This document shows, piece by piece, positions 13,501-23,193 of a stretch of 64,000 nt of DNA (the stretch's first letter is position 1; the number at the start of each line of letters is the position of its first letter). The notes beneath the pieces were generated by a model. The model saw nothing but the letters and a program-made list of their open reading frames with translations. It did no database searches and had not been told where the DNA came from. Location of the stretch: contig CANUEZ040000209.1 in the NCBI GenBank assembly GCA_948099385.1, positions 310,001-374,000 on the forward strand, read 5' to 3'. The translations under genes were made by a program, and so were the position numbers. This DNA comes from Fasciola hepatica (Eukaryota; Platyhelminthes; Trematoda; Plagiorchiida; Fasciolidae).

Positions 13501-13887
13501 CAACCCTTGTTCGTGTCCCCGTGTGGGCTCTGTCCATGTGCAATGCTCATGATTCCCTTAGCGGATCAAACAGCTGTACAGTGCTTCCATCATTTTCAAT
13601 GGTCAGTTCAGTGTTCAAGCTGCATGGAGAATCATATTATACAAATCTACTCTGCTACTGCTCTATTGCATTGTATGAGCAATCTGTGTGGATTGTTCAT
13701 AAGGGAATGCCTTTGTTTTACTTAGGCCCATAAATAGAGGAGTGATGGAACATAGGATTGGATCGGTGTGCGAGAATTTGGTTGTTACCGTTCAAAGCGA
13801 AAGCGAAAGCCGAAGCCAATTTGGGGATTGTGCTATATCATGTATTGTATATGTTGAACAAAGCGTTGAGACCCATATCGGATAGCT
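10506..13887 (+). repeat. Tetramer HOR, 1691 bp, two copies
   Basis: Monomers start at 10506, 10928, 11351 and 11774, then again at 12197, 12619, 13042 and 13465. The four members are distinguishable. The first has GAGCGTTGTGATTTCGG, AAGCAGCATGG and CATAAGAAAATG, and carries AATTAAGG. The second has TTTTAGTGTTCGACTGATATCC and is followed by CCAAAGCC. The third has AATGACTTGG. The fourth has TTTAGGTG and CACCACAACC. All four marker sets repeat in order at 1691 bp. Residual differences are few; they include the C/A site near monomer position 126, which differs in three of the four pairs. Confidence 0.93.
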
Positions 13888-16800
13888 TTGTGGTTTGGGT
13901 GTTCGACTGACATTCGTTCACCCCAACCCTCTTTCGTGTCCCCGTGTGGGCTCTGTCCATGTGCAATGCTCATGATTCCCTTAGCGGATCAAACAGCTGT
14001 ACAGTGCTTCCATAATTTTCAATGGTCAGTTCAGTGTTCAAGCTGCATGGAGAATCATATTATACAAATCTACTCTGCCACTGCTCTATTGCATTGTATG
14101 AGCAATCTGTGTGGATTGTTCATATAGAAATGCCTTTGTTTTACTTAGGCCCATAAATAGAGAAGTGATGGAACATAGGATTGGATCGGTGTGCGAGAAT
14201 TTGGTTGTTACCGTTCGAAGCGAAAGCGAAAGCCGAAGCCAATTTGGGGATTGTGCTATATCATGTAGTGTATATGTTGAACAAAGCGTTCAGACCCATA
14301 TTGGATAGCCTTGTGGTTTGGGTGTTCGACTGACATTCGTTCACCCCAACCCTTGTTCGTGTCCCCGTGTGGGCTCTGTCCATGTGCAATGCTCATGATT
14401 CCCTTAGCGGATCAAACAGCTGTACAGTGCTTCCATAATTTTCAATGGTCAGTTCAGTGTTCAAGCTGCATGGAGAATCATATTATACAAATCTACTCTG
14501 CTACTGCTCTATGGCATTGTATGAGCAATCTGTGTGGATTGTTCATAAGGGAATGCCTTTGTTTTACTTAGGCCCATAAATAGAGAAGTGATGGAACATA
14601 GGATTGGATCGGTGTGCGAGAATTTGGTTGTTACCGTTCAAAGCGAATGCGAAAGCCGAAGCCAATTTGGGGATTGTGCTATATCATGTATTGTATATGT
14701 TGAACAAAGCGTTGAGACCCATATCGGATAGCCTTGTGATTTCGGTGTTCGACTGACATTCGTTCACCCCAACCCTTGTTCGTGTCCCCGTGTGGGCTCT
14801 GTCCATGTGCAATGCTCATGATTCCCTTAGCGGATCAAACAGCTGTACAGTGCTTCCATCATTTTCAATGGTCAGTTCAGTGTTCAAGCTGCATGGAGAA
14901 TCATATTATACAAATCTACTCTGCCACTGCTCTATTGCATTGTATGAGCAATCTGTGTGGATTGTTCATAAGGAAATGCCTTTGTTTTACTTAGGCCCAT
15001 AAATAGAGAAGTGATGGAACATAGGATTGGATCGGTGTGCGAGAATTTGGTTGTTACCGTTCGAAGCGAAAGCGAAAGCCGAAGCCAATTTGGGGATTGT
15101 GCTATATCATGTAGTGTATATGTTGAACAAAGCGTTCAGACCCATATGGGATAGCCTTGTGGTTTGGGTGTTCGACTGACATTCGTTCACCCCAACCCTT
15201 GTTCGTGTCCCCGTGTGGGCTCTGTCCATGTGCAATGCTCATGATTCCCTTAGCGGATCAAACAGCTGTACAGTGCTTCCATCATTTTCAATGGTCAGTT
15301 CAGTGTTCAAGCTGCATGGAGAATCATATTATACAAATCTACTCTGCCACTGCTCTATTGCATTGTATGAGCAATCTGTGTGGATTGTTCATAAGGAAAT
15401 GCCTTTGTTTTACTTAGGCCCATAAATAGAGAAGTGATGGAACATAGGATTGGATCGGTGTGCGAGAATTTGGTTGTTACCGTTCGAAGCGAAAGCGAAA
15501 GCCGAAGCCAATTTGGGGATTGTGCTATATCATGTAGTGTATATGTTGAACAAAGCGTTGAGACCCATATCGGATAGCTTTGTGGTTTGGGTGTTCGACT
15601 GACATTCGTTCACCCCAACCCTTGTTCGTGTCCCCGTGTGGGCTCTGTCCATGTGCAATGCTCATGATTCCCTTAGCGGATCAAACAGCTGTACAGTGCT
15701 TCCATAATTTTCAATGGTCAGTTCAGTGTTCAAGCTGCATGGAGAATCATATTATACAAATCTACTCTGCCACTGCTCTATTGCATTGTATGAGCAATCT
15801 GTGTGGATTGTTCATAAGGAAATGCCTTTGTTTTACTTAGGCCCATAAATAGAGAAGTGATGGAACATAGGATTGGATCGGTGTGCGAGAATTTGGTTGT
15901 TACCGTTCAAAGCGAAAGCGAAAGCCGAAGCCAATTTGGGGATTGTGCTATATCATGTATTGTATATGTTGAACAAAGCGTTGAGACCCATATCGGATAG
16001 CTTTGTGGTTTGGGTGTTCGACTGACATTCGTTCACCCCAACCCTTGTTCGTGTCCCCGTGTGGGCTCTGTCCATGTGCAATGCTCATGATTCCCTTAGC
16101 GGATCAAACAGCTGTACAGTGCTTCCATCATTTTCAATGGTCAGTTCAGTGTTCAAGCTGCATGGAGAATCATATTATACAAATCTACTCTGCCACTGCT
16201 CTATTGCATTGTATGAGCAATCTGTGTGGATTGTTCATAAGGAAATGCCTTTGTTTTACTTAGGCCCATAAATAGAGAAGTGATGGAACATAGGATTGGA
16301 TCGGTGTGCGAGAATTTGGTTGTTACCGTTCAAAGCGAAAGCGAAAGCCGAAGCCAATTTGGGGATTGTGCTATATCATGTAGTGTATATGTTGAACAAA
16401 GCGTTCAGACCCATATGGGATAGCCTTGTGGTTTGGGTGTTCGACTGACATTCGTTCACCCCAACCCTTGTTCGTGTCCCCGTGTGGGCTCTGTCCATGT
16501 GCAATGCTCATGATTCCCTTAGCGGATCAAACAGCTGTACAGTGCTTCCATCATTTTCAATGGTCAGTTCAGTGTTCAAGCTGCATGGAGAATCATATTA
16601 TACAAATCTACTCTGCTACTGCTCTATGGCATTGTATGAGCAATCTGTGTGGATTGTTCATAAGGGAATGCCTTTGTTTTACTTAGGCCCATAAATAGAG
16701 AAGTGATGGAACATAGGATTGGATCGGTGTGCGAGAATTTGGTTGTTACCGTTCAAAGCGAAAGCGAAAGCCGAAGCCAATTTGGGGATTGTGCTATATC

Positions 16801-18963
16801 ATGTATTGTATATGTTGAACAAAGCGTTGAGACCCATATCGGATAGCTTTGTGGTTTGGGTGTTCGACTGACATTCGTTCACCCCAACCCTTGTTCGTGT
16901 CCCCGTGTGGGCTCTGTCCATGTGCAATGCTCATGATTCCCTTAGCGGATCAAACAGCTGTACAGTGCTTCCATCATTTTCAATGGTCAGTTCAGTGTTC
17001 AAGCTGCATGGAGAATCATATTATACAAATCTACTCTGCCACTGCTCTATTGCATTGTATGAGCAATCTGTGTGGATTGTTCATAAGGAAATGCCTTTGT
17101 TTTACTTAGGCCCATAAATAGAGAAGTGATGGAACATAGGATTGGATCGGTGTGCGAGAATTTGGTTGTTACCGTTCGAAGCGAATGCGAAAGCCGAAGC
17201 CAATTTGGGGATTGTGCTATATCATGTAGTGTATATGTTGAACAAAGCGTTCAGACCCATATGGGATAGCCTTGTGGTTTGGGTGTTCGACTGACATTCG
17301 TTCACCCCAACCCTTGTTCGTGTCCCCGTGTGGGCTCTGTCCATGTGCAATGCTCATGATTCCCTTAGCGGATCAAACAGCTGTACAGTGCTTCCATCAT
17401 TTTCAATGGTCAGTTCAGTGTTCAAGCTGCATGGAGAATCATATTATACAAATCTACTCTGCCACTGCTCTATTGCATTGTATGAGCAATCTGTGTGGAT
17501 TGTTCATAAGGAAATGCCTTTGTTTTACTTAGGCCCATAAATAGAGAAGTGATGGAACATAGGATTGGATCGGTGTGCGAGAATTTGGTTGTTACCGTTC
17601 AAAGCGAAAGCGAAAGCCGAAGCCAATTTGGGGATTGTGCTATATCATGTATTGTATATGTTGAACAAAGCGTTGAGACCCATATCGGATAGCTTTGTGG
17701 TTTGGGTGTTCGACTGACATTCGTTCACCCCAACCCTTGTTCGTGTCCCCGTGTGGGCTCTGTCCATGTGCAATGCTCATGATTCCCTTAGCGGATCAAA
17801 CAGCTGTACAGTGCTTCCATAATTTTCAATGGTCAGTTCAGTGTTCAAGCTGCATGGAGAATCATATTATACAGATCTACTCTGCTACTGCTCTATTGCA
17901 TTGTATGAGCAATCTGTGTGGATTGTTCATAAGGAAATGCCTTTGTTTTACTTAGGCCCATAAATAGAGAAGTGATGGAACATAGGATTGGATCGGTGTG
18001 CGAGAATTTGGTTGTTACCGTTCGAAGCGAAAGCGAAAGCCGAAGCCAATTTGGGGATTGTGCTATATCATGTAGTGTATATGTTGAACAAAGCGTTCAG
18101 ACCCATATGGGATAGCCTTGTGGTTTGGGTGTTCGACTGACATTCGTTCACCCCAACCCTTGTTCGTGTCCCCGTGTGGGCTCTGTCCATGTGCAATGCT
18201 CATGATTCCCTTAGCGGATCAAACAGCTGTACAGTGCTTCCATCATTTTCAATGGTCAGTTCAGTGTTCAAGCTGCATGGAGAATCATATTATACAGATC
18301 TACTCTGCAACTGCTCTATTGCATTGTGTGAGCAATCTGTGTGGATTGTTCATAAGGGAATGCCTTGGTTTTACTTAGGCCCATAAATAGAGAAGTGATG
18401 GAACATAGGATTGGATCGGTGTGCGAGAATTTGGTTGTTACCGTTCAAAGCGAAAGCGAAAGCCGAAGCCAATTTGGGGATTGTGCTATATCATGTATTG
18501 TATATGTTGAACAAAGCTTTCAGACCCATATCGGATAGCCTTGTGGTTTGCGTGTTCGACTGACATTCGTTCACCCCAACCCTTGTTCGTGTCCCCGTGT
18601 GGGCTCTGTCCATGTGCAATGCTCATGATTCCCTTAGCGGATCAAACAGCTGTACAGTGCTTCCATAATTTTCAATGGTCAGTTCAGTGTTCAAGCAGCA
18701 TGGAGAATCATATTATACAAATCTACTCTGCTACTGCTCTATTGCATTGTATGAGCAATCTGTGTGGATTGTTCATAAGGGAATGCCTTGGTTTTACTTA
18801 GGCCCATAAATAGAGAAGTGATGGAACATAGGATTGGATCGGTGTGCGAGAATTTGGTTGTTACCGTTCAAAGCGAAAGCGAAAGCCGAAGCCAATTTGG
18901 GGATTGTGCTATATCATGTATTGTATATGTTGAACAAAGCGTTGAGACCCATATGGGAGAGCG
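13888..18963 (+). repeat. Satellite zone with dimer-like alternation
   Basis: Monomers start every 423 bp from 13888 to 18541, with no length variant among these twelve copies. From 15157 to 18540 the junction haplotypes alternate. Form P has GTTCAGACCCATATGGG before GCC. Form Q has GTTGAGACCCATATCGG before GCT. The order is P (15157), Q (15580), Q (16003), P (16426), Q (16849), P (17272), Q (17695), P (18118), so the strict 846-bp dimer runs from 16003. Q-to-P monomers often carry GTTCGAAGCG instead of GTTCAAAGCG. Bodies of the monomers are less strictly paired than the junctions. Confidence 0.8.
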
Positions 18964-19937
18964 TTGTGATTTCGGTGTTCGACTGACATTCGTTCACCCC
19001 AACCCTTGTTCGTGTCCCCGTGTGGGCTCTGTCCATGTGCAATGCTCATGATTCCCTTAGCGGATCAAACAGCTGTACAGTGCTTCCATAATTTTCAATG
19101 GTCAGTTCAGTGTTCAAGCTGCATGGAGAATCATATTATACAAATCTACTCTGCTACTGCTCTATTGCATTGTATGAGCAATCTGTGTGGGGCATGTTCA
19201 TAAGGGAATGCCTTGGTTTTACTTAGGCCCATAAATAGAGAAGTGATGGAACATAGGATTGGATCGGTGTGCGAGAATTTGGTTGTTACCGTTCAAAGCG
19301 AAAGCGAAAGCCGAAGCCAATTAAGGATTGTGCTATATCATGTATTGTATATGTTGAACAAAGCGTTCAGACCCATATCGGATAGCTTTGTGGTTTGGGT
19401 GTTCGACTGACATTCGTTCACCCCAACCCTTGTTCGTGTCCCCGTGTGGGCTCTGTCCATGTGCAATGCTCATGATTCCCTTAGCGGATCAAACAGCTGT
19501 ACAGTGCTTCCATAATTTTCAATGGTCAGTTCAGTGTTCAAGCTGCATGGAGAATCATATTATACAAATCTACTCTGCTACTGCTCTATTGCATTGTGTG
19601 AGCAATCTGTGTGGATTGTTCATAAGGGAATGCCTTGGTTTTACTTAGGCCCATAAATAGAGAAGTGATGGAACATAGGATTGGATCGGTGTGCGAGAAT
19701 TTGGTTGTTACCGTTCAAAGCGAAAGCGAAAGCCGAAGCCAATTTGGGGATTGTGCTATATCATGTATTGTATATGTTGAACAAAGCGTTGAGACCCATA
19801 TCGGATAGCTTTGTGGTTTGGGTGTTCGACTGACATTCGTTCACCCCAACCCTTGTTCGTGTCCCCGTGTGGGCTCTGTCCATGTGCAATGCTCATGATT
19901 CCCTTAGCGGATCAAACAGCTGTACAGTGCTTCCGTA

Positions 19938-20001
19938 ATTTTCAATGGTCAGTTCAGTGTTCAAGCTGCATGGAGAATCATATTATACAAATCTACTCTG
20001 C
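19938..20001 (+). other. Conserved core segment 1 of the monomer (example copy)
   Basis: This stretch, from ATTTTCAATGG through GCATGGAGAATC to CTACTCTGC, shows almost no shared two-state polymorphism across the array. Changes are mostly scattered and rare, such as GATCAG at 31381, CAAGCTGAATGG in three copies, AGCAGCATGG in a few, and ACAGATC in several. Low variation could reflect a protein-binding requirement or just drift during homogenisation; by-eye reading cannot tell these apart. Confidence 0.6.
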
Positions 20002-20070
20002 CACTGCTCTATTGCATTGTATGAGCAATCTGTGTGGATTGTTCATAAGGAAATGCCTTTGTTTTACTTA

Positions 20071-20150
20071 GGCCCATAAATAGAGAAGTGATGGAACATA
20101 GGATTGGATCGGTGTGCGAGAATTTGGTTGTTACCGTTCAAAGCGAAAGC
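20071..20150 (+). other. Conserved core segment 2 of the monomer (example copy)
   Basis: From GGCCCATAAATAGAG through GGATTGGATCGGTG to the first six-base units, nearly all copies agree. Exceptions are mostly rare changes, such as AGAGGAG at 1050 and relatives, AAATGGAG before the third-member monomers of the 35-39 kb HOR, and a TATATAGATAAG form near 40820. No consistent two-state site lies here, in contrast with the junction region that follows. Confidence 0.6.
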
Positions 20151-20163
20151 GAAAGCCGAAGCC
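20140..20163 (+). repeat. Internal 6-bp microrepeat of the monomer (example copy)
   Basis: Four consecutive six-base units, AAAGCG twice, then AAAGCC, then GAAGCC, form the only obvious short tandem repeat inside the monomer. It is present in essentially every copy. Scattered variants keep its length: GCAAAAGCG in the 46-50 kb block, GAATGCG near 14646 and 17183, GAAAGTG near 54422, and CATAAGCG near 40888. Length stability across 150 copies argues against active slippage. Confidence 0.9.
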
Positions 20164-20190
20164 AATTTGGGGATTGTGCTATATCATGTA

Positions 20191-20262
20191 GTGTATATGT
20201 TGAACAAAGCGTTCAGACCCATATCGGATAGCCTTGTGGTTTGGGTGTTCGACTGACATTCG
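20191..20262 (+). other. Hypervariable junction segment of the monomer (example copy)
   Basis: The roughly 70 bp from TGTATTG/TGTAGTG, through GACCCATATCGG and TAGCCTTGTGGTTTGGG, to ACATTCGTTCACC holds most of the variation in the array. It includes the GAG/CAG site, the ATATCGG/ATATGGG/ATATTGG site, GCC/GCT, GTGGTTTGGG/GTGATTTCGG, and ACATTCG/ACAATCA/ATATTCG. The divergent CGTAAA subtype is also defined here. Combinations of states in this segment are the best labels for tracing HOR units. Confidence 0.8.
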
Positions 20263-23193
20263 TTCACCCCAACCCTTGTTCGTGTCCCCGTGTGGGCTCT
20301 GTCCATGTGCAATGCTCATGATTCCCTTAGCGGATCAAACAGCTGTACAGTGCTTCCATAATTTTCAATGGTCAGTTCAGTGTTCAAGCTGCATGGAGAA
20401 TCATATTATACAGATCTACTCTGCAACTGCTCTATTGCATTGTGTGAGCAATCTGTGTGGATTGTTCATAAGAGAATGCCTTGGTTTTACTTAGGCCCAT
20501 AAATAGAGAAGTGATGGAACATAGGATTGGATCGGTGTGCGAGAATTTGGTTGTTACCGTTCAAAGCGAAAGCGAAAGCCGAAGCCAATTAAGGATTGTG
20601 CTATATCATGTATTGTATATGTTGAACAAAGCGTTCAGACCCATATCGGAGAGCTTTGTGGTTTGGGTGTTCGACTGACATTCGTCCACCCCAACCCTTG
20701 TTCGTGTCCCCGTGTGGGCTCTGTCCATGTGCAATGCTCATGATTCCCTTAGCGGATCAAACAGCTGTACAGTGCTTCCATAATTTTCAATGGTCAGTTC
20801 AGTGTTCAAGCTGCATGGAGAATCATATTATACAAATCTACTCTGCCACTGCTCTATTGCATTGTATGAGCAATCTGTGTGGATTGTTCATAAGGGAATG
20901 CCTTGGTTTTACTTAGGCCCATAAATAGAGAAGTGATGGAACATAGGATTGGATCGGTGTGCGAGAATTTGGTTGTTACCGTTCAAAGCGAAAGCGAAAG
21001 CCGAAGCCAATTTGGGGATTGTGCTATATCATGTATTGTATATGTTGAACAAAGCGTTGAGACCCATATGGGAGAGCGTTGTGATTTCGGTGTTCGACTG
21101 ACATTCGTTCACCCCAACCCTTGTTCGTGTCCCCGTGTGGGCTCTGTCCATGTGCAATGCTCATGATTCCCTTAGCGGATCAAACAGCTGTACAGTGCTT
21201 CCATCATTTTCAATGGTCAGTTCAGTGTTCAAGCTGCATGGAGAATCATATTATACAAATCTACTCTGCTACTGCTCTATTGCATTGTATGAGCAATCTG
21301 TGTGGGGCATGTTCATAAGGGAATGCCTTGGTTTTACTTAGGCCCATAAATAGAGAAGTGATGGAACATAGGATTGGATCGGTGTGCGAGAATTTGGTTG
21401 TTACCGTTCAAAGCGAAAGCGAAAGCCGAAGCCAATTAAGGATTGTGCTATATCATGTATTGTATATGTTGAACAAAGCGTTGAGACCCATATCGGATAG
21501 CTTTGTGGTTTGGGTGTTCGACTGACATTCGTTCACCCCAACCCTTGTTCGTGTCCCCGTGTGGGCTCTGTCCATGTGCAATGCTCATGATTCCCTTAGC
21601 GGATCAAACAGCTGTACAGTGCTTCCATAATTTTCAATGGTCAGTTCAGTGTTCAAGCTGCATGGAGAATCATATTATACAAATCTACTCTGCTACTGCT
21701 CTATTGCATTGTGTGAGCAATCTGTGTGGATTGTTCATAAAGGAATGCCTTGGTTTTACTTAGGCCCATAAATAGAGAAGTGATGGAACATAGGATTGGA
21801 TCGGTGTGCGAGAATTTGGTTGTTACCGTTCAAAGCGAAAGCGAAAGCCGAAGCCAATTTGGGGATTGTGCTATATCATGTATTGTATATGTTGAACAAA
21901 GCGTTGAGACCCATATCGGATAGCTTTGTGGTTTGGGTGTTCGACTGACATTCGTTCACCCCAACCCTTGTTCGTGTCCCCGTGTGGGCTCTGTCCATGT
22001 GCAATGCTCATGATTCCCTTAGCGGATCAAACAGCTGTACAGTGCTTCCATCATTTTCAATGGTCAGTTCAGTGTTCAAGCTGCATGGAGAATCATATTA
22101 TACAAATCTACTCTGCCACTGCTCTATTGCATTGTATGAGCAATCTGTGTGGATTGTTCATAAGGAAATGCCTTTGTTTTACTTAGGCCCATAAATAGAG
22201 AAGTGATGGAACATAGGATTGGATCGGTGTGCGAGAATTTGGTTGTTACCGTTCAAAGCGAAAGCGAAAGCCGAAGCCAATTTGGGGATTGTGCTATATC
22301 ATGTAGTGTATATGTTGAACAAAGCGTTCAGACCCATATCGGATAGCCTTGTGGTTTGGGTGTTCGACTGACATTCGTTCACCCCAACCCTTGTTCGTGT
22401 CCCCGTGTGGGCTCTGTCCATGTGCAATGCTCATGATTCCCTTAGCGGATCAAACAGCTGTACAGTGCTTCCATAATTTTCAATGGTCAGTTCAGTGTTC
22501 AAGCTGCATGGAGAATCATATTATACAAATCTACTCTGCTACTGCTCTATTGCATTGTGTGAGCAATCTGTGTGGATTGTTCATAAGAGAATGCCTTTGT
22601 TTTACTTAGGCCCATAAATAGAGAAGTGATGGAACATAGGATTGGATCGGTGTGCGAGAATTTGGTTGTTACCGTTCAAAGCGAAAGCGAAAGCCGAAGC
22701 CAATTTGGGGATTGTGCTATATCATGTATTGTATATGTTGAACAAAGCGTTCAGACCCATATGGGATAGCCTTGTGGTTTGGGTGTTCGACTGACATTCG
22801 TCCACCCCAACCCTTGTTCGTGTCCCCGTGTGGGCTCTGTCCATGTGCAATGCTCATGATTCCCTTAGCGGATCAAACAGCTGTACAGTGCTTCCATAAT
22901 TTTCAATGGTCAGTTCAGTGTTCAAGCTGCATGGAGAATCATATTATACAAATCTACTCTGCCACTGCTCTATTGCATTGTATGAGCAATCTGTGTGGAT
23001 TGTTCATAAGGGAATGCCTTGGTTTTACTTAGGCCCATAAATAGAGAAGTGATGGAACATAGGATTGGATCGGTGTGCGAGAATTTGGTTGTTACCGTTC
23101 AAAGCGAAAGCGAAAGCCGAAGCCAATTAAGGATTGTGCTATATCATGTATTGTATATGTTGAACAAATCGTTGAGACCCATATCGGATAGCC

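Larger units (their letters stand above)
19811..20233 (+). repeat. Representative 423-bp monomer with map of variable sites
   Basis: This copy is used as a ruler, counting its first base as offset 0. Two- or three-state sites that recur across many copies are: offset 5 (G/A) and 9 (G/C) in GTGGTTTGGG against GTGATTTCGG; offsets 25 and 28 in ACATTCGTT against ACAATCATT; offset 126 (A/C) in CATAATTTT against CATCATTTT; offset 191 (T/C) in TGCTACT against TGCCACT; offset 210 (A/G) in TGTATGAG against TGTGTGAG; a +2 insertion near offset 226 (GTGTGGATTG against GTGTGGGGATTG or GGGGCATG); offsets 249-250 (GG, TG or GA in CCTTGGTTTT); offset 380 (T/G) in TGTATTG against TGTAGTG; offset 403 (G/C) in GTTGAG against GTTCAG; and offset 414 (C, G or T) in ATATCGG. 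I see no internal half- or third-length duplication. Confidence 0.95.
18964..23193 (+). repeat. Pentamer HOR, 2115 bp, two copies
   Basis: Unit one starts at 18964 (monomers 18964, 19388, 19811, 20234, 20656) and unit two at 21079 (21079, 21503, 21926, 22349, 22772). The first member of each has GAGCGTTGTGATTTCGG, the +2 GGGGCATG form and the -1 AATTAAGG form, so it is 424 bp. The fifth member of each has CGTCCACC, seen only in these two copies as far as I can tell. Internal differences include AATTAAGG, which sits in the fourth monomer of unit one but the fifth of unit two. Confidence 0.92.

Noticed and set aside
19806..19831. A tRNA-like pair: an A-box-like TAGCCTTGTGG followed by a B-box-like GTTCGACTG
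   Set aside because: The two elements are only about 8 bp apart, whereas tRNA genes and tRNA-derived SINEs have them roughly 30-60 bp apart. One key A-box base and two B-box bases are wrong, and no cloverleaf can be drawn.
19826..19840. CENP-B-box-like sequence around TTCGACTGACATTCG
   Set aside because: It matches TTCG and the central A but not the required CGGG end, giving about six of nine essential positions. It also lies in the most variable part of the monomer.
19801..20223. 5S rRNA gene repeat unit, given a unit length of about 420 bp
   Set aside because: No A box, intermediate element or C box of 5S rRNA and no 120-bp rRNA-like segment is recognisable on either strand.
19801..20223. 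Plant origin suggested by GGCCCATAA (site-II-like) motif
   Set aside because: A six-base motif in one satellite consensus is too weak to assign a lineage. A genome-wide comparison would be needed.
19801..20223. Monomer built from smaller ancestral repeats (halves of about 211 bp or thirds of 141 bp)
   Set aside because: No similarity between halves or thirds is visible by eye. Only the 24-bp run of six-base units is internally repetitive.
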